DNA of 64,000 nucleotides from assembly GCA_034620365.1 (NCBI GenBank), contig JAQGEQ010000263.1:1488001-1552000 (forward strand), given 5' to 3'. Positions 1-11,797 of this stretch are shown in pieces; within the stretch, counting starts at the first letter, position 1, and every line of letters begins with the position of its first letter. The stretch is from Pegea sp. RAD2-039 (taxonomy: Eukaryota; Chordata; Thaliacea; Salpida; Salpidae). Both the position numbers and the translations under genes were made by a program. The notes under the pieces are model-generated. The model was not told the DNA's origin. It saw nothing but the letters and a program-made list of their open reading frames with translations, and did no database searches.

Positions 1-1
1 A

Positions 2-646
2 AAGAACAAAATTTGTCGTCTTCTGGACACTAAAACTGTCCTTGGACCAGTAGATATGACGGAAGTTTGCGGTCAGTTACAAATTCGATTAACTTTCACA
101 CAATCGATCACTTTTTCATCTTTAGATTTTCGATGCTATGATAACAATGGACCAGATATTGGCCCAAAGACCAGTACAGTCCGGCCCAGATCTAATCCAA
201 GCTCTGCTCCTCTTGCAAGTATCTCACAAACTCCAAGAGTCTTTCATCCTGCTCCCATGCACTTCTCTTTCATTCAGCCTTCATCTCCACAACCTGAAGA
301 ATTTCGTGAAGATAATTCTGTTCTTTTAGAGTTTGTTTCTTGTTTTTAATCCTAAAATTCAAAAGATCAATTATATCATTATTAATAATTCTGAGATAAT
401 AAAGTTTATAAATCAGAAACTTTCTGATCAGCTCTCAACTTCTTAAATTGTTTTTTAAATTTCAGATATCTTCTACCGAAAGAGTGGTTTATCCTGCCTC
501 CGGAGGTTCCGTGTGTGTCTTTCCCCATACGATATGCTCCTTCTAAACCTATACAAGGCATGCTTTGTATCGCAATAATCTGTAAACCTCGTTTGCGATG
601 CCCAGATGATGCTATAAATGAAGAATCAATTTCTGAAAAAGATTAA
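2..646 (+). CDS. C-terminal part of an unrecognised protein, cut by the window edge
   Basis: Two exons can be joined: 2-330 and 466-646 (stop TAA at 644-646). The first exon is open from the window edge and ends in phase 2 before GTTTGT. The intron ends in a good acceptor (TTTCAG), and the second exon completes the frame. The joined reading gives 169 C-terminal residues. The middle is rich in Pro, Ser and Gln (residues about 55-100). A compact end follows, with hydrophobic strands and the stretch LPKEWFILPPEVPCVSFPIR. I see no transmembrane segment or known motif and do not recognise the family. The real start lies upstream of the window. The donor is only moderate, so the junction could be slightly off, but coding continues strongly after the acceptor. 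Confidence 0.55.
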
Positions 647-3187
647 ACTCTAACTGTCTCAGATCAATCTTTCCCTTGCCCATGGTGTCAGCTTAAATTG
701 CTGAAGCTTCGAATTTTCTGTGATATTTGTTACTTTTTTAGATTTTGTTTAAAATAGCGAGGACAAAACTATTTGGAAGTTTAAGTTCTTGTATAATTTA
801 CTTTCAAACTTTTTAGTTCTTTAACTGCTGTATCTCTTGTTAGTTTCTTTTATCATTTAGTTTACCCTTTTTGTCGCTCTTAAATAGTTTTCACTTTATT
901 GATTAGATTTAAGTTTGACTTTCATCCAAAATTAAATTGAAGAATGTAAAAAAGAGATTAAATAATGTAGAAAACAGAGATTAAAAAAAATTCCAACTTC
1001 AGCTCACAACTTTGAGAGAACAAAGGCAGCAGCTGAGGACATTTAATTTATTTCAATGCTGACAAACCAATGAGTAATGTTGTTAGTAGACCTTGTGAAC
1101 TGATATTAAAGTTAATCTCTATGAAGAGACAATTCGCTTTAAGTCTCAGTAATCTATTGCATCTACAAAGCAATGTTTAGAATGTGAAAATACATTGCTT
1201 AGACCTTTGATCACACTGCTGGTGGTTTAATTGATTTAAATTAAATGGCAAATGATAAAAATAGGGTTTATAAGCAGTATTGTACACCAGCCAGCAATTA
1301 CGTGGACTTAAAAATTAAGCTTGTAATTATCTATTGACTAATTAGTAGCTAAATTGGAATTTTTAATTATTTATATGACAATAAATTTAATCAAATATTA
1401 AAAAAGAATAGAACTTCATTAATTTTTCCATAATTCTTTTAGCTTATTTTTCAAAACTTGAAGTTTACTTCATTCTAATAAAAAAAAATCATTGATTCTA
1501 AAAATTAAAATAAAGTCATTTCTTAGACACTTGAAAACAATTCGACAAAAAAAATAATTTACGAATTGATATTTGTCAAAAATTTTTGGTTAAAATTTAG
1601 GTTTAAAATGAAAAGTTTTGCTGATTCTTAAGTGCAAACATAATTTTCTCACTTAGTCTTCAAACTGCTGCAGGTCAAAAAAAGTTTAATAAATACGTAC
1701 CACTCATGCAATCATTTGCTATACAAATGCTTATTTTTAGTTTAACTATTAAATACTAATCAACTATTACTACTGTTACTTTATCTGTAATAATTATATA
1801 ACAAAAGTAAATGTCATCCCTATTTATATACTCTTTAATTTGCATTTTTAGATTTAAACCTGTTAATAATTGATTAATTGGTCTGCTATATCCGATCATA
1901 TGAACTCTACAACGGTGTTCCGGTGGTTCTAGAAACGTTTTGTCATTTATCAAGCCTAGTATTTGACTTTTAATATACTGAATCGTGTTGATATACAGTT
2001 TTGTAAAACCTTTTAATGAAACTTTTCTTTCGTTTAACATTTAGAATAGACAATCAATTTAGGAAATTTGTGGCGATATTTGGCAACGATACTTTAACGT
2101 CTATAATTAGTTTTGTTATTTTTCTTGAAGGATGTACATTTATTTTTACCTTGTTTAGTTTATTGTAATAAATTTTACTTCAAAGACTGTTTTGGGTTCT
2201 GTTTAAACTGCTTAAAATACTTTATATTCTAATTTTAATATATATGGTTAAAGTTTTAAATTTTAGAGAATATTAAACCAAAAATAAAATAAGCCAAAAA
2301 CCCTTCTCTTTCAGCATATTTTTACACAAGTTTGTTTGTTTTTATTAATTGATTTGTATAAACAGTAGAGAGACAAAGAAATATCTGTTAAAACGATACT
2401 AAGAAGACAGTGAAAGCTACAAAAAATGTATGCTCAATTTTTGCAATATTTATTTTAACTAGGTAAAACTAAGTAACAACTTTTATACATTTTTTGCTAT
2501 GATAACACTATACTATAAGTTAACTATCAGCTAAAGAGATAATCAAATGAAGATGTCCATTAGCTTAGCATTTTACAATATCAGCTATTATTAGATTACA
2601 GCTGAAATTTCAATTGGATTATTTATTACCAAATTAAAACAAACATGGTTTACTCAGGTGATTAAATACACTGATTCAGAACTATTTTTTCAGCAGCTTT
2701 AAAAAAAGTAAAGGTTATTGGCCTACACATAAAAAATGACATTAAATTTTATGTTTAAGACTATAAATAGTTTTAGAAATACAAAGAATAATAAAAAAGT
2801 TTTGGTGCTTTTATATATTTTAAACTCACGAAAAATTATCTACTTTTTCAGGTATTTTTTTTCTATATTATTCATTGTTATTAGGTGTTTAAATTGATTG
2901 AGACATTAAGAGAGTCCTTCAATCGAACCAAGTTATAAATATATCACCGAAAATTAACCTTTTGAATTCAATCAGCTTTGTCGCTTAGAAAAATCATTAA
3001 ATTTAGCTTAGAGGTTTTACTGGGAGCATTTCACGAGTTGCTGATAGACATTTAGAATAATTATCGTGAAGTATTCGAATAAAGTAAAGAGAAAAGCTTA
3101 TTCAAATTTACTTTTAGTTTATAAGTAGTTGCTATGTAATTAGCTTTCATATCAGAAACTCTTGTCCTGTTTGTGGTTTCTTGCAAA
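647..3187. other. Intergenic AT-rich stretch
   Basis: No gene can be supported with confidence in these 2.5 kb apart from a weak 94-codon minus-strand frame at 1756-2040, listed separately. The rest is low-complexity A/T sequence with stops in every frame. No tRNA, rRNA or clear transposon remnant was seen. Confidence 0.6.
1756..2040 (-). CDS. Possible small protein of 94 residues, unrecognised
   Basis: A minus-strand frame runs from ATG at 2040 to a stop at 1756. Its composition is protein-like: a basic N-terminus, a central PEHRCR stretch, and alternating hydrophobic strands near the end (YFCYIIITDKVTVVIVD). In such AT-rich DNA a 94-codon frame containing CGT, CCG and GGT codons is somewhat longer and less A/T-biased than chance frames nearby. 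It lies alone between the 5' partial gene and the lectin gene. It could be one exon of a larger gene, or chance. I do not recognise the sequence and assign no function. Confidence 0.3.
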   Translation of the reverse strand: MLNERKVSLKGFTKLYINTIQYIKSQILGLINDKTFLEPPEHRCRVHMIGYSRPINQLLTGLNLKMQIKEYINRDDIYFCYIIITDKVTVVIVD

Positions 3188-3922
3188 ATGAACAAAATAA
3201 ATTGTATTATTCTTGTCTTTATTCTATCTTGTAATTATGCAAGAGCAAGCAATACAACAAAACCTACAAATAGTACAGCAAATACAAGTTTAAAAGGTTT
3301 GTTAAATAAAAACAACTTATTTTTGAATTGTTCAAGTATTATCAGGCAAAAAAGTATTTTTAAAGTATTTTATTAAAAAACTAACTTATTCTATTTCTGT
3401 TACATTTGTATTAAAATTAGTAACAAATCTTTTTCAGAGAAATGCACTTATCGACAAGGAAAGATTGTAAAGAATTTATGCTTCTTCAAAATCACTGACA
3501 AATTGTACAATTTTTCTGAAGCAGAATCAACTTGTAAAACTTACGATTCAAATTTAGCGATTTTGAATGACGTGAAAATTTATAACTTTTTAATTAGACG
3601 TCTAAAGTATGATTTGGCTTTTGGGCAATTAAATACATATTGGTTTGATGGCGAAATAAAGGTTAGAAATATAATAAAACATTCACATCATCAAAATTAA
3701 CTAATTTTATCACAGAATGGAATCTTTCAGACGAAAAATGGTTCGCCTATTAAGGTTAGTCGTTATTGGCGATATTTTTTTCCACGGCCAGAGTTGTTTC
3801 GGTCTAAAGTAGTTCTTGACGTTTGGAATGAAGATATTAGTGACTACAAATCGTTACAAGGATTCCGTAACGTTCCAGAAGAGTATATGTCTTACATTCT
3901 GTGTCAATTTGAGGTTATATAG
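3188..3922 (+). CDS. Secreted C-type lectin-like domain protein
   Basis: Three exons (3188-3296, 3438-3661, 3716-3922) join in consistent phase to give 179 residues. The ATG at 3188 opens a signal peptide (hydrophobic core IILVFILSC, likely cleavage near residue 20). A short Thr/Asn/Ser-rich linker with N-glycosylation sites follows. The rest is one C-type lectin-like domain: the first Cys at KCTY, then an FSEAESTCKTYDSNLAIL helix, where these domains carry their WxxAxxxC-like element and LA(x)I, and the closing YILCQFE. The family's Ca2+/sugar motifs (EPN or QPD, and WND) are absent; the second half has VWNEDISDYKS instead. A carbohydrate-independent, protein-binding or divergent role is therefore more likely than classical sugar binding. 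The product is probably extracellular. Confidence 0.75.
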
Positions 3923-4556
3923 CTGATAAGCAATTTATAACTTATTGTAAAAATGCCATCAATAATTAATAAGGATATTGAAATATTTTATATACTTTTT
4001 TCTACTTTATGAAGATTTTCTAATAAGTTATTTTAAAACGATTTTCAAGAGCTATTTCTTTTATAATAATCTTTAAAAAGTGAATTATTTAACGATATCA
4101 GCTGTAAAAGAATTTTAAACATCGTAATAAAGAATTTCAAAAGAACAAAGTTTATATTAAGTTTAATAAAGCAAATAACATAAGAAGCGATTTACTATCA
4201 AACTAGTTATTTATTACTTTAATAACTAACGCTTTAAAAATTTTGATGGTTAGCAAAGCTAGTTTAAAAGTTAGTTTAGAAATCGACATTATAAAGTATG
4301 GTAGAGATAATATTGTAGATATTTGTAATTACATAAAATGAAATTAAACAAATGTTTTTTACATAATGAATAACTCTTTGTAATTTTTATCTAATATTGT
4401 TTTGACACATATTTTAAACTAAACTGAACGATGATAATTATTAGAGAAATTTATATATTAAAAAATGATTATTAAATAAAATTTTGGTAAATATGTCTTC
4501 ATAAATAGAAGTAGTGACAAAAATTTAATAAAATATTTTAGGTAATATTATTTTCA
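3923..4556. other. Spacer between convergent lectin and ML genes
   Basis: AT-rich DNA with no open frame of note. The lectin gene (+) and the ML-domain gene (-) converge on it, so it should hold both 3' untranslated regions and poly(A) sites. Confidence 0.6.
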
Positions 4557-6066
4557 TTAGAAACGGATTTGTCCCTTTGCACATAGTTTAATTTCTCCAT
4601 TACTTTTATCTTGTATTTCAATCTTAGCGCGGTATTCTCCCTTTTAAAAATATAGAGATTCAAATTTAGATTTCATTAAGTATTTTATGGTATAAGTTAA
4701 TGAAGGTTTTTGGATAAATCTTTTAATTGCTCACTTTTGGCGCAAATCTAGGAAAGGGATGTTGTTTGAAAAACGCGTGGCTACCTGCACAATAAATCAA
4801 CAATTTAGCGCTAAATAATCAATATCAGAGGCTCGAAGAGTAGCTAGTTACTCATTTTTTAAAAACTTAAGCTTTTTTTAACTTAGAATTTTTTAAATAC
4901 AAAAATTTGAAAACAGCAAAAAGTAAACGAAATTAAGGCAAAACTTCCACAATTTCTTGATTATTTATGAATTGTTAAGCTTTAAATTATTAAAAACATT
5001 AACCCACTAAAGGAGGCCTCGCTTACCTTTTTGTAACGGGCATTTCACTACGCTGTCAATATTGCACGTATCTATAACTTGATTCATTATAACAAGCTTT
5101 CCGAAAGTAACTAAGATTTTCACTTCGCTATCTCCTTCGCCGACATCTTTATCTGAGTGTTGACTGTTTTAAATTTATAATTTAGTTTAGTTAAACGTAT
5201 TGTGATCTACTTAAACTGCGATATAATCTAAATTTTCGATTTAAAGCGTAATAAAAATCAAACTATTGTATTTCGTTTTTACCATGTTCAAATATCTAAC
5301 TAGCAACTATACCTGTAGTGAAATTCACATGTACATTAGCTAGTAGTAAATTTCCAGCACCTTTGGAAAGATAAGCGACTCCAAGAATTTTAGTTGGATT
5401 TTCTACAAATTTTGAATCTTATGAATCAAAAATAATATATCCGTGACAAATATACACCAAACAATTTCCATGAATTTGTTAGTATCGTGACTAGACTAAC
5501 TTTATTTGACATTAAGTAACACTAAAGCAAAGGTCAACAAGTATAAGATGAAGTTTTCTAAATTACTGAAATCATTAAGAAGACTTATTATTTAGATTTA
5601 CTTTCAAAAAATGTATTTATTCAAAAAAAATATTGTATGAGTGGTAGAGAGGCTCATAAATTGAAATTTAATTGACTGGTCACATTTTAAATAAAAAAAT
5701 CTAGTACTTTATTGGAATTAAACTTAAATCCTTTCCAATATTGAAACTAAAAATTTCTAACTAAATTTTTAAGAAATGATTAACGAATTACAAAGTTTTA
5801 TAAAATTTCAACAAACCACAGTTGTTTCCAGCGTAAGCTACGAGATGTCCATTGCTTACAACCTTATCCCACTTTTGCAGACCAGAAGACTCACTAAACT
5901 CAGAAGAACCGTCTCTCAGCGATGACACATCAATAAGGTAATCGCTGTTAAAATTATGATTGAAAATACTGTCCAAATCAAGCGCTACGTTCTGATAAAT
6001 TCCGTATAAGATCATAATAATTAAACAACTAACTACTACCGCACATGATTTAGTTGATTTCATCAT
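4557..6066 (-). CDS. ML-domain lipid-recognition protein (NPC2/GM2-activator-like fold) with N-terminal anchor
   Basis: Five minus-strand exons (6066-5817, 5402-5313, 5152-5027, 4784-4735, 4640-4557) join without a frame break to give 199 residues. The last three-quarters match the MD-2-related lipid-recognition pattern: NNCG near residue 82, a central beta-rich stretch, DTCNIDSVVKCPLQKG as the family's C-x(4-6)-CP signature, a short loop with HPFPRF, then GEYRAKIEIQDKSNGEIKLCAKGQIRF ending in the typical Gly-Tyr-x(7)-Asp strand and last Cys. Family members bind sterols or other lipids in lysosomes or outside the cell. Residues 1-25 form a hydrophobic signal or signal anchor, followed by an unusual acidic, Ser-rich stretch of about 45 residues before the ML core. 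Two tandem ATGs (6066 and 6063) start the frame. The ligand cannot be told from sequence. Confidence 0.78.
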
Positions 6067-7559
6067 GTCTGTGAATTGTAAAAGTCAATTAACTTTATTG
6101 TGAATTATGATTGCTTTAAAATTAAGTTATCAAATCTACTACAAAACTAAAAATTGAATTTTATAAAATATGTGATATGAAACTCTATAAGACTTTTACA
6201 GCTATAAAACACACCAGTTTTATATCTAGACATAAACACTTTTGACCAAAAAATAAATTTAAAATTTGCTTTTCTGTTTAATTGAAAACTTTACTTCATT
6301 AAGTTTACAAAAAATGCAACTACTAATAGTAATTGCCGAAATTAAAAATTTAAGAAAGTTTTTTTTACAACTAAGTATGAATATAACTTTTGTTAAAACA
6401 AAATAAATTAGAAATAAGCAAATAAATTGAAAAGTCACAAAATGATGGGAATACTATCTACTTTAAAACTATATATAAGTAAACATTAGACTTGTTCAAG
6501 TCTGCTTCATAAACATCTGTCAACTTTAAGTACTTGAAATTTGTTTTTTCTAAAAATATATTTTAAACTATAAATTTATACTTTGTGATATCATTTCTTA
6601 TAAACGAGTAAAATGAATTTAGAAAACTATATTGAACTGTTTTCTGGCTTGCAAAGTCAGTAATGAAAACATTTGTTAATACTGGTAAATTTCTTTGGTA
6701 ATCTTTATTGTTTTATTTAGTCAAGTAGACAGGAGTTTGCTTGAACATTTTACAATTATATATTCCTCAACACAGGTAAAAGAAATCGAATAACAAAAAA
6801 AGTTGATAAAAACTCTTCAAAACAAAAAAAAAATCTTCCTGAAATTTCAATCAGTAAATAAGTCTACTTTGCTGACTGCTTCAAAAATACTGATCAAATT
6901 TTCACCAGTTTTACCTAAAACAAACAGAAGCGATAAAACAGAAAAAATGAAAATGATTTTTTAATCTTATTCCATCAGATTTAGTTTTGAATGAAGTAGT
7001 CTTTTTAGCTTAAGTTTATTAATGCTAGTTTATTTTAATTCTTAAAAATAAATCTGATGATAGATCTTAAATTGTTAAGAGTAGTTAAACAAAGAAAATC
7101 TTAAAGGATATGATTTATTGTACGAATCAAACTTACAGCAACATCTGTTCTATTTCCGTTAAAGCAAAGCCATTTTGAGACAATAAGGATATAAAAGTAA
7201 ATCTAACTGGATATAAAAACAAAAAAACTTTTCAGGTTCTCTCATCCAATAACGCTAAATCATTTAGATAATATAGTATTAGTTGAATTCGTAGTATTCG
7301 AATCTTGTGAAATATTAAATAAAATTAAAATATCTGAACTTTATGTAATCGTTACAAATAATATCTGGCTCACTTCGAATATGTCTTATTGGTTTTAGTT
7401 CTTTTATTCAGTAAAAAAGTTTATGATGAATATTTTATTTAATTATCTATTCAACACATGACTTCAAATTAAATTTTAAACTTCTCTTTCAACGGGAAAA
7501 ACTTGTTAACAAATTTACTTAGATTATATATATATTTATTATTATTATTTTTAACCACA
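6067..7559. other. Intergenic AT-rich stretch
   Basis: No gene supported. Long A/T runs and scattered short frames only. The bases just above 6066 read, on the minus strand, as a pyrimidine run ending CACAG three bases before the ATG. This is a possible 3' splice site for the ML gene. Confidence 0.55.
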
Positions 7560-8290
7560 ATTTGCAACGAAGTGATAGGTCTTGATGTAGTGATGGAGAC
7601 AGTAAAAAGATCCCAACACTTGGTTTATTGGTTACCTTATTGAAAAAGCTATTAGTCTACTGGGTGTTATTAAAGTTGTTGAATGATGAACCTTTTAGGA
7701 CGTGTGAAAGATTATAATGTTTACAGAAATCATAAAAGTTGAGAGAACGCGTTTATGATTCGAAGTAGTAGTATGTGGTCGGAGAAAAGGGGTCAATATT
7801 GTAGAGATTTTATATTAAGCTTAAAAAGACTGTGTTTGTATGAATAATAGGGTATGAGACATCTAAGGATAGTTTCCTGGTAAACAATTTTTGAATAGTT
7901 TTATAAATCAATCCTTATAAGACCTTTTCAAGGTGAGGACTCCATACAGAAGAGTTGAATCCTAATTCGGGGCGGATGTATGTGGTGCAAGGGCTTAACA
8001 GTGTCCAAACATTTATGGTCTTAAAACTTTTGATAATTTGGTTTGAAGCAGATAAACTATTTTTGAAGAAGTAATTTACTTGATGAGATCACTTATAAGT
8101 CATGAAAGATGAAGATGCGTAGTTTTGTGATGAAATTTGATAGGTGTTCAGATAAAAATCAGATGATGTCAGGTTAGTTTGAGAGTTTATTTATTGAGAG
8201 GTGGAAACATTTGTAGGTAGCTAGCTTAACTTGTCTAGATTGAAACCATATTTTAGAAATAGTTCTTTATTAGACTTTCACTTTAGTTTG
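7560..8290 (-). mobile_element. Decayed non-LTR retrotransposon reverse transcriptase fragment
   Basis: Read on the minus strand, 7910-8020 gives an RPELGFNSSVWSPHLEKVL-like stretch. This resembles the 'RPxLEFxxxVWSPxLKKD' segment near the end of CR1/L2/jockey-type reverse transcriptases. The part nearer 7600 aligns by eye with the RT tail at 19680-19800, where FFNRV and WNSLPD are clearer. Stops and shifts break every frame, so this is a dead 5'-truncated copy. The same family recurs at 18790-20480 and 23500-24300, always in this orientation. Confidence 0.6.
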
Positions 8291-8536
8291 ATAACAATTT
8301 CTCTTCTATAATAAACTATTAAAAAGATCATATTTCAAGTGGGCGGAAATAAATAGTTTAATCTTTAAAACAAAAACTAATGTACAGTTTACTTCATCTT
8401 TCAATTACTCACAAATAAAACGAGATTTATTTTGAAAATAATCTTCTTTTAAAAAGAAAAATAAAGCTGTCCTAGTAAAAGATGCAGATCAACAGTTCCA
8501 GTTCATGATTGGTTTTTCTTGACTGGTACACGACCA

Positions 8537-11055
8537 TCAAAATATTCCAGTTGGTGCATTTGAACCATAAAAACCATTCCATGATGACGGAAAAGACCAT
8601 TTTAAAGTCTACAAAAAAGTTTGAGAAAAAAATAGTTGATGAAAACCAATATTTTTCTACAGATGAATATTTTCAGTGTTTTTTGATTTACATAAAATAG
8701 TTTGCAAGTTTTCAATAATTTCGAAGCCTTTTAACAATTTAAAAAAAATGAACCAGCACTTAAAAGCTTTGTGAAAAATTTTAAGTTTTTTATCTAAGCA
8801 AAGATCAAGATATATCGACTTGGGTACCATCAATTCTTCATTAATTTATTCATTAGAGAAAAATGAGATTAATCTTTAAGTAAATCTTCAGCAATGATTT
8901 TGTGTGTTGGAAGATAGAAATTGTTTGTTGATGGGTGCTACTATCCTCTACACGACAACAACAGGGGGTCAAACTCACACCCTAGACCACCTACAAGTGA
9001 AATCGTGACTGTGGTTTCTAGATGTCATCTTCAAGCACTCCTTAAAAGTGTGAGTTAGCTTATATGCTTTCTTCATACATCAAAATGGACTTCGTTTTAG
9101 TGGAGAGTAGACAGTTCTTCCATTTTAGATCCATAGATAATTATCGAAATCGGATTTCATTACCAACTTCAAATTTGAACATTTTAGTTCAAAGAAATTT
9201 TGCTTCTGAATTTTTCAATATTATTTTCAGATATTTTTATTCATTTCAAAAACTTTCATTAAATGATTATATTTACCAAATTAAAACTATTTCACAAATT
9301 TTCAAAGTTAGTCACCTCAGTTTTGTCTTTCAGGTTCAACAAATTATTGAGCTGATTAATAATGAAGATAGCTTCGCTTGTATTGTCACCTTCCGAACAG
9401 AATACCATCAAAACTATCATCTCTGTAGCTGTTTTCAAGCTGCAACATTTTACTTCATGATTAATTAATTTGATAAATGTAAATTCAATTATATAAATTC
9501 ATTCTACAATTTAACAAAGTTTTTATATAAAGTAAAAAATCGAATATAAATTTTCAGATTTTGTTTTAGATAAAAGTAATAAAATTTAAAAGTATACAAA
9601 AAAAATAAATTGATTTTTGTACCATAATCTACAAGAGATGAATATTTATTCAAATAAATAAAATTTTCAAAAGTTAATTATTAAATAGTGAATAATTATA
9701 AGAATTAGATAAATATTATCATCAATTGTATTTTGAAATATTAGTTTGAACCTTTCCATATAAAGAGTTTTAGTAAAACCAGCACCAGGTAGAAATATTT
9801 CATCTTCATCTTCTTGAGCTCGTTTTTCCAACATTTTCCATTTCAAATCATCTTCTAATCTCAAACGTAAGTCATCAGATGATGAAGATAATAGAAATCT
9901 TAATGGCGAGCTTTCAGATATAAAGAAAATACATTTAGCTCAAATTTTCTTCTAAAAAATCACAAATAAGTTAGAAAACAGACCTATTAATTTGTACATC
10001 TCTTCTTTCATAAGAATGGCAGCTAGTCAACATAATCACTCTCGAAATTTCACAGCTTTTTACCCATGTCAAAAGATTACAGCAAAAGTTTTCTTCCAGC
10101 TTCTATATAAAAACAAATTATATTTAATAAATATCAAATATTTGGAATCAGAAAATAAGTTAAATAATTATTTACCTTTATTAAAGGAGATCTAAACTGT
10201 AACAGAACAATCTTCAAATCCTTTGAAAAAAATACTAAAATACAGCAAATTTTTATGTTACTACTAACAATAAAGACATGCAAACATTTATAAAATATCA
10301 TTTTCTAGTTTTATGACTTTTATAAAAGATACTTTAAACAGATAAAGTTAAAGATATTTTATAATGTATTTTTATCAAACTGAACTAACTAACAGTGAAA
10401 AATATAAAGTTTATTAAATAATAACTTTGAAATAATTATTAGAAAAGCATTTAGGCAAAAATTTTATAAATAAATTCAATTCTATATAAAAAAAACTATA
10501 TATATAAATAAACATACTTAAAAAAATCAAAACAAAATTGAATAACTTTATAGATAACTATAAAGAATATTATAACTTAATTTTATTTTATAAATAGTGA
10601 TAGTTTAAATATCCAATTTATTATATATATAATTTTAGTGGTTTCTGGTTATAACTATCTTTCAAAAACTAAAAAATATATATTTCTATCCTAATAATTA
10701 ACAATAATTATGATTTATAAGATCTGAGTAAAACCTAAACAAATACCTTCACTGTTGATAGTAAGCTCAAACTTATTATTTAATGAAGTTGCAAAAGCAT
10801 TATATCCAACCAAAGGAAGAAAAGACTCAGGTGAAAAATAGCCAACTTTTTTAAAACCAAAAGTAGATACTAAAGCATCACAGGCTAATTGTCCAACATT
10901 CCCAATAGACACTGATGGCTATAAATAATAAACAAAATATCAATAAATATTAATTTTTATGTTTTACATATGAATCATATACTTACTAATATTAAAGTAC
11001 AATTCTGAAAGGTACTTTGACTGAAGTTTTTGTTTAGTGGTATAAAACTATCCAT
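8537..11055 (-). CDS. PSMG2: Proteasome assembly chaperone 2
   Basis: Seven minus-strand exons (11055-10987, 10918-10747, 10234-10176, 10102-9984, 9910-9752, 9439-9316, 8608-8537) join in perfect phase to 257 residues, close to the human length of about 264. Landmarks along the protein match the family: LPSVSIGNVGQLACD near the N-terminus, VGYFSPESFLPLVGYNAFAT, KIVLLQFRSPLIK, a CNLLTWVKSCEISRVIML helix and SCHSYERRD, FLPGAGFTKTLY, VFCSEGDN, and the C-terminal WSFPSSWNGFYG. PSMG2 pairs with PSMG1 in the cytosol or nucleus and helps build the 20S alpha-ring. All introns are GT-AG. The 3' intron (8609-9315) carries a repeat-like, GC-richer patch at about 8940-9060. The gene looks intact, and I am very sure of the identity. 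Confidence 0.93.
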
Positions 11056-11470
11056 AATCTACTTTAAAAAGTTTTAAAATTATCCAAAAAAATTTCTACA
11101 AAAATTATACAATCAGTATAAGACAAAAAGTTATAGTTTCAATACAAATAATTTCTACTTTTTTAATATAATGCCAAACAATTTAGCACAAATAGTATAC
11201 ACAAAACAAGCACATTATACAAAAACTGATAAAAAAAGTTTATTAAGCTTCTAACAAAGACAATTAGAATTTAGATAATATTAATAATTCACTTTTAAAT
11301 TATAAAATTACTCATAAGTGAAAAATAATATACATAAACCTTTAACACATTTTCAAACCACAGTTAAAAAATTAAAAAGAGTACAAAGACACAAAAAGCA
11401 TATCTAAATATACTATGCAACTACAATATTACTTTTATTACAGTGCAAATTGTTTTAAATCTGATAAATG

Positions 11471-11797
11471 TTAAACTTTTGATTTATCAAGTTCAGTATT
11501 CAACGAATGATTTTTATACATTCCACAATTGTTAAGGTGGGTTGTAAACTTTCTATCAAGAACGTTATGAGTATTAGCACATGTTTCTGGAACTGCAGGA
11601 AGTTGACCATAAGCGTTTGATGATGTTTTAAACAGTATATGTTGAACTTTATAGTCTTGATTGTAATTAGTATTATCAACAAAATTAACTTTTCCTACAC
11701 ACGAAAATACAGAGTTTCCAAGATTATATATTTTTGAACTATTGTTTTTTAAAAGTGCATCAGAAGCAGTGGTTGGTCTAGTTTCATTCAATTCCAT
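11471..11797 (-). CDS. PIERCE1-like ciliary doublet-microtubule inner protein
   Basis: A single-exon minus-strand gene of 108 residues (ATG at 11797). Its second half matches the Piercer of microtubule wall family: FKTSSNAYGQLPAVPE, where family members have a TSNxxYG(S) motif, then FTTHLNNCGMYKNHSLNTELDKSKV, corresponding to the family's FSxxLxxxGMFRNxxLN(T/V)xLxKS end. PIERCE1 and PIERCE2 bind inside the doublet microtubules of motile cilia, where they help anchor outer dynein arms. The first 45 residues are Asn/Ser-rich and not conserved to my eye. The gene sits between PSMG2 and the sushi/MAM gene on the same strand with about 400 bp on the PSMG2 side. PIERCE1 and PIERCE2 cannot be separated here; the overall pattern favours the shared core. 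Confidence 0.8.
   Translation of the reverse strand: MELNETRPTTASDALLKNNSSKIYNLGNSVFSCVGKVNFVDNTNYNQDYKVQHILFKTSSNAYGQLPAVPETCANTHNVLDRKFTTHLNNCGMYKNHSLNTELDKSKV

Noticed and set aside
8940..9060. tRNA-like patch in PSMG2 intron 6 (minus strand has GTGAGTTTGACCCC, like a B box)
   Set aside because: No convincing A box or cloverleaf, and no second copy seen. It may be an old SINE, but the evidence is too thin.
9064..9468. Plus-strand frame of 134 codons
   Set aside because: It is antisense to PSMG2 exon 9439-9316 and its flanking intron. The minus-strand reading matches a known family and splices in phase.
9992..10195. Plus-strand frame of 67 codons
   Set aside because: Antisense to PSMG2 exons 10102-9984 and 10234-10176.
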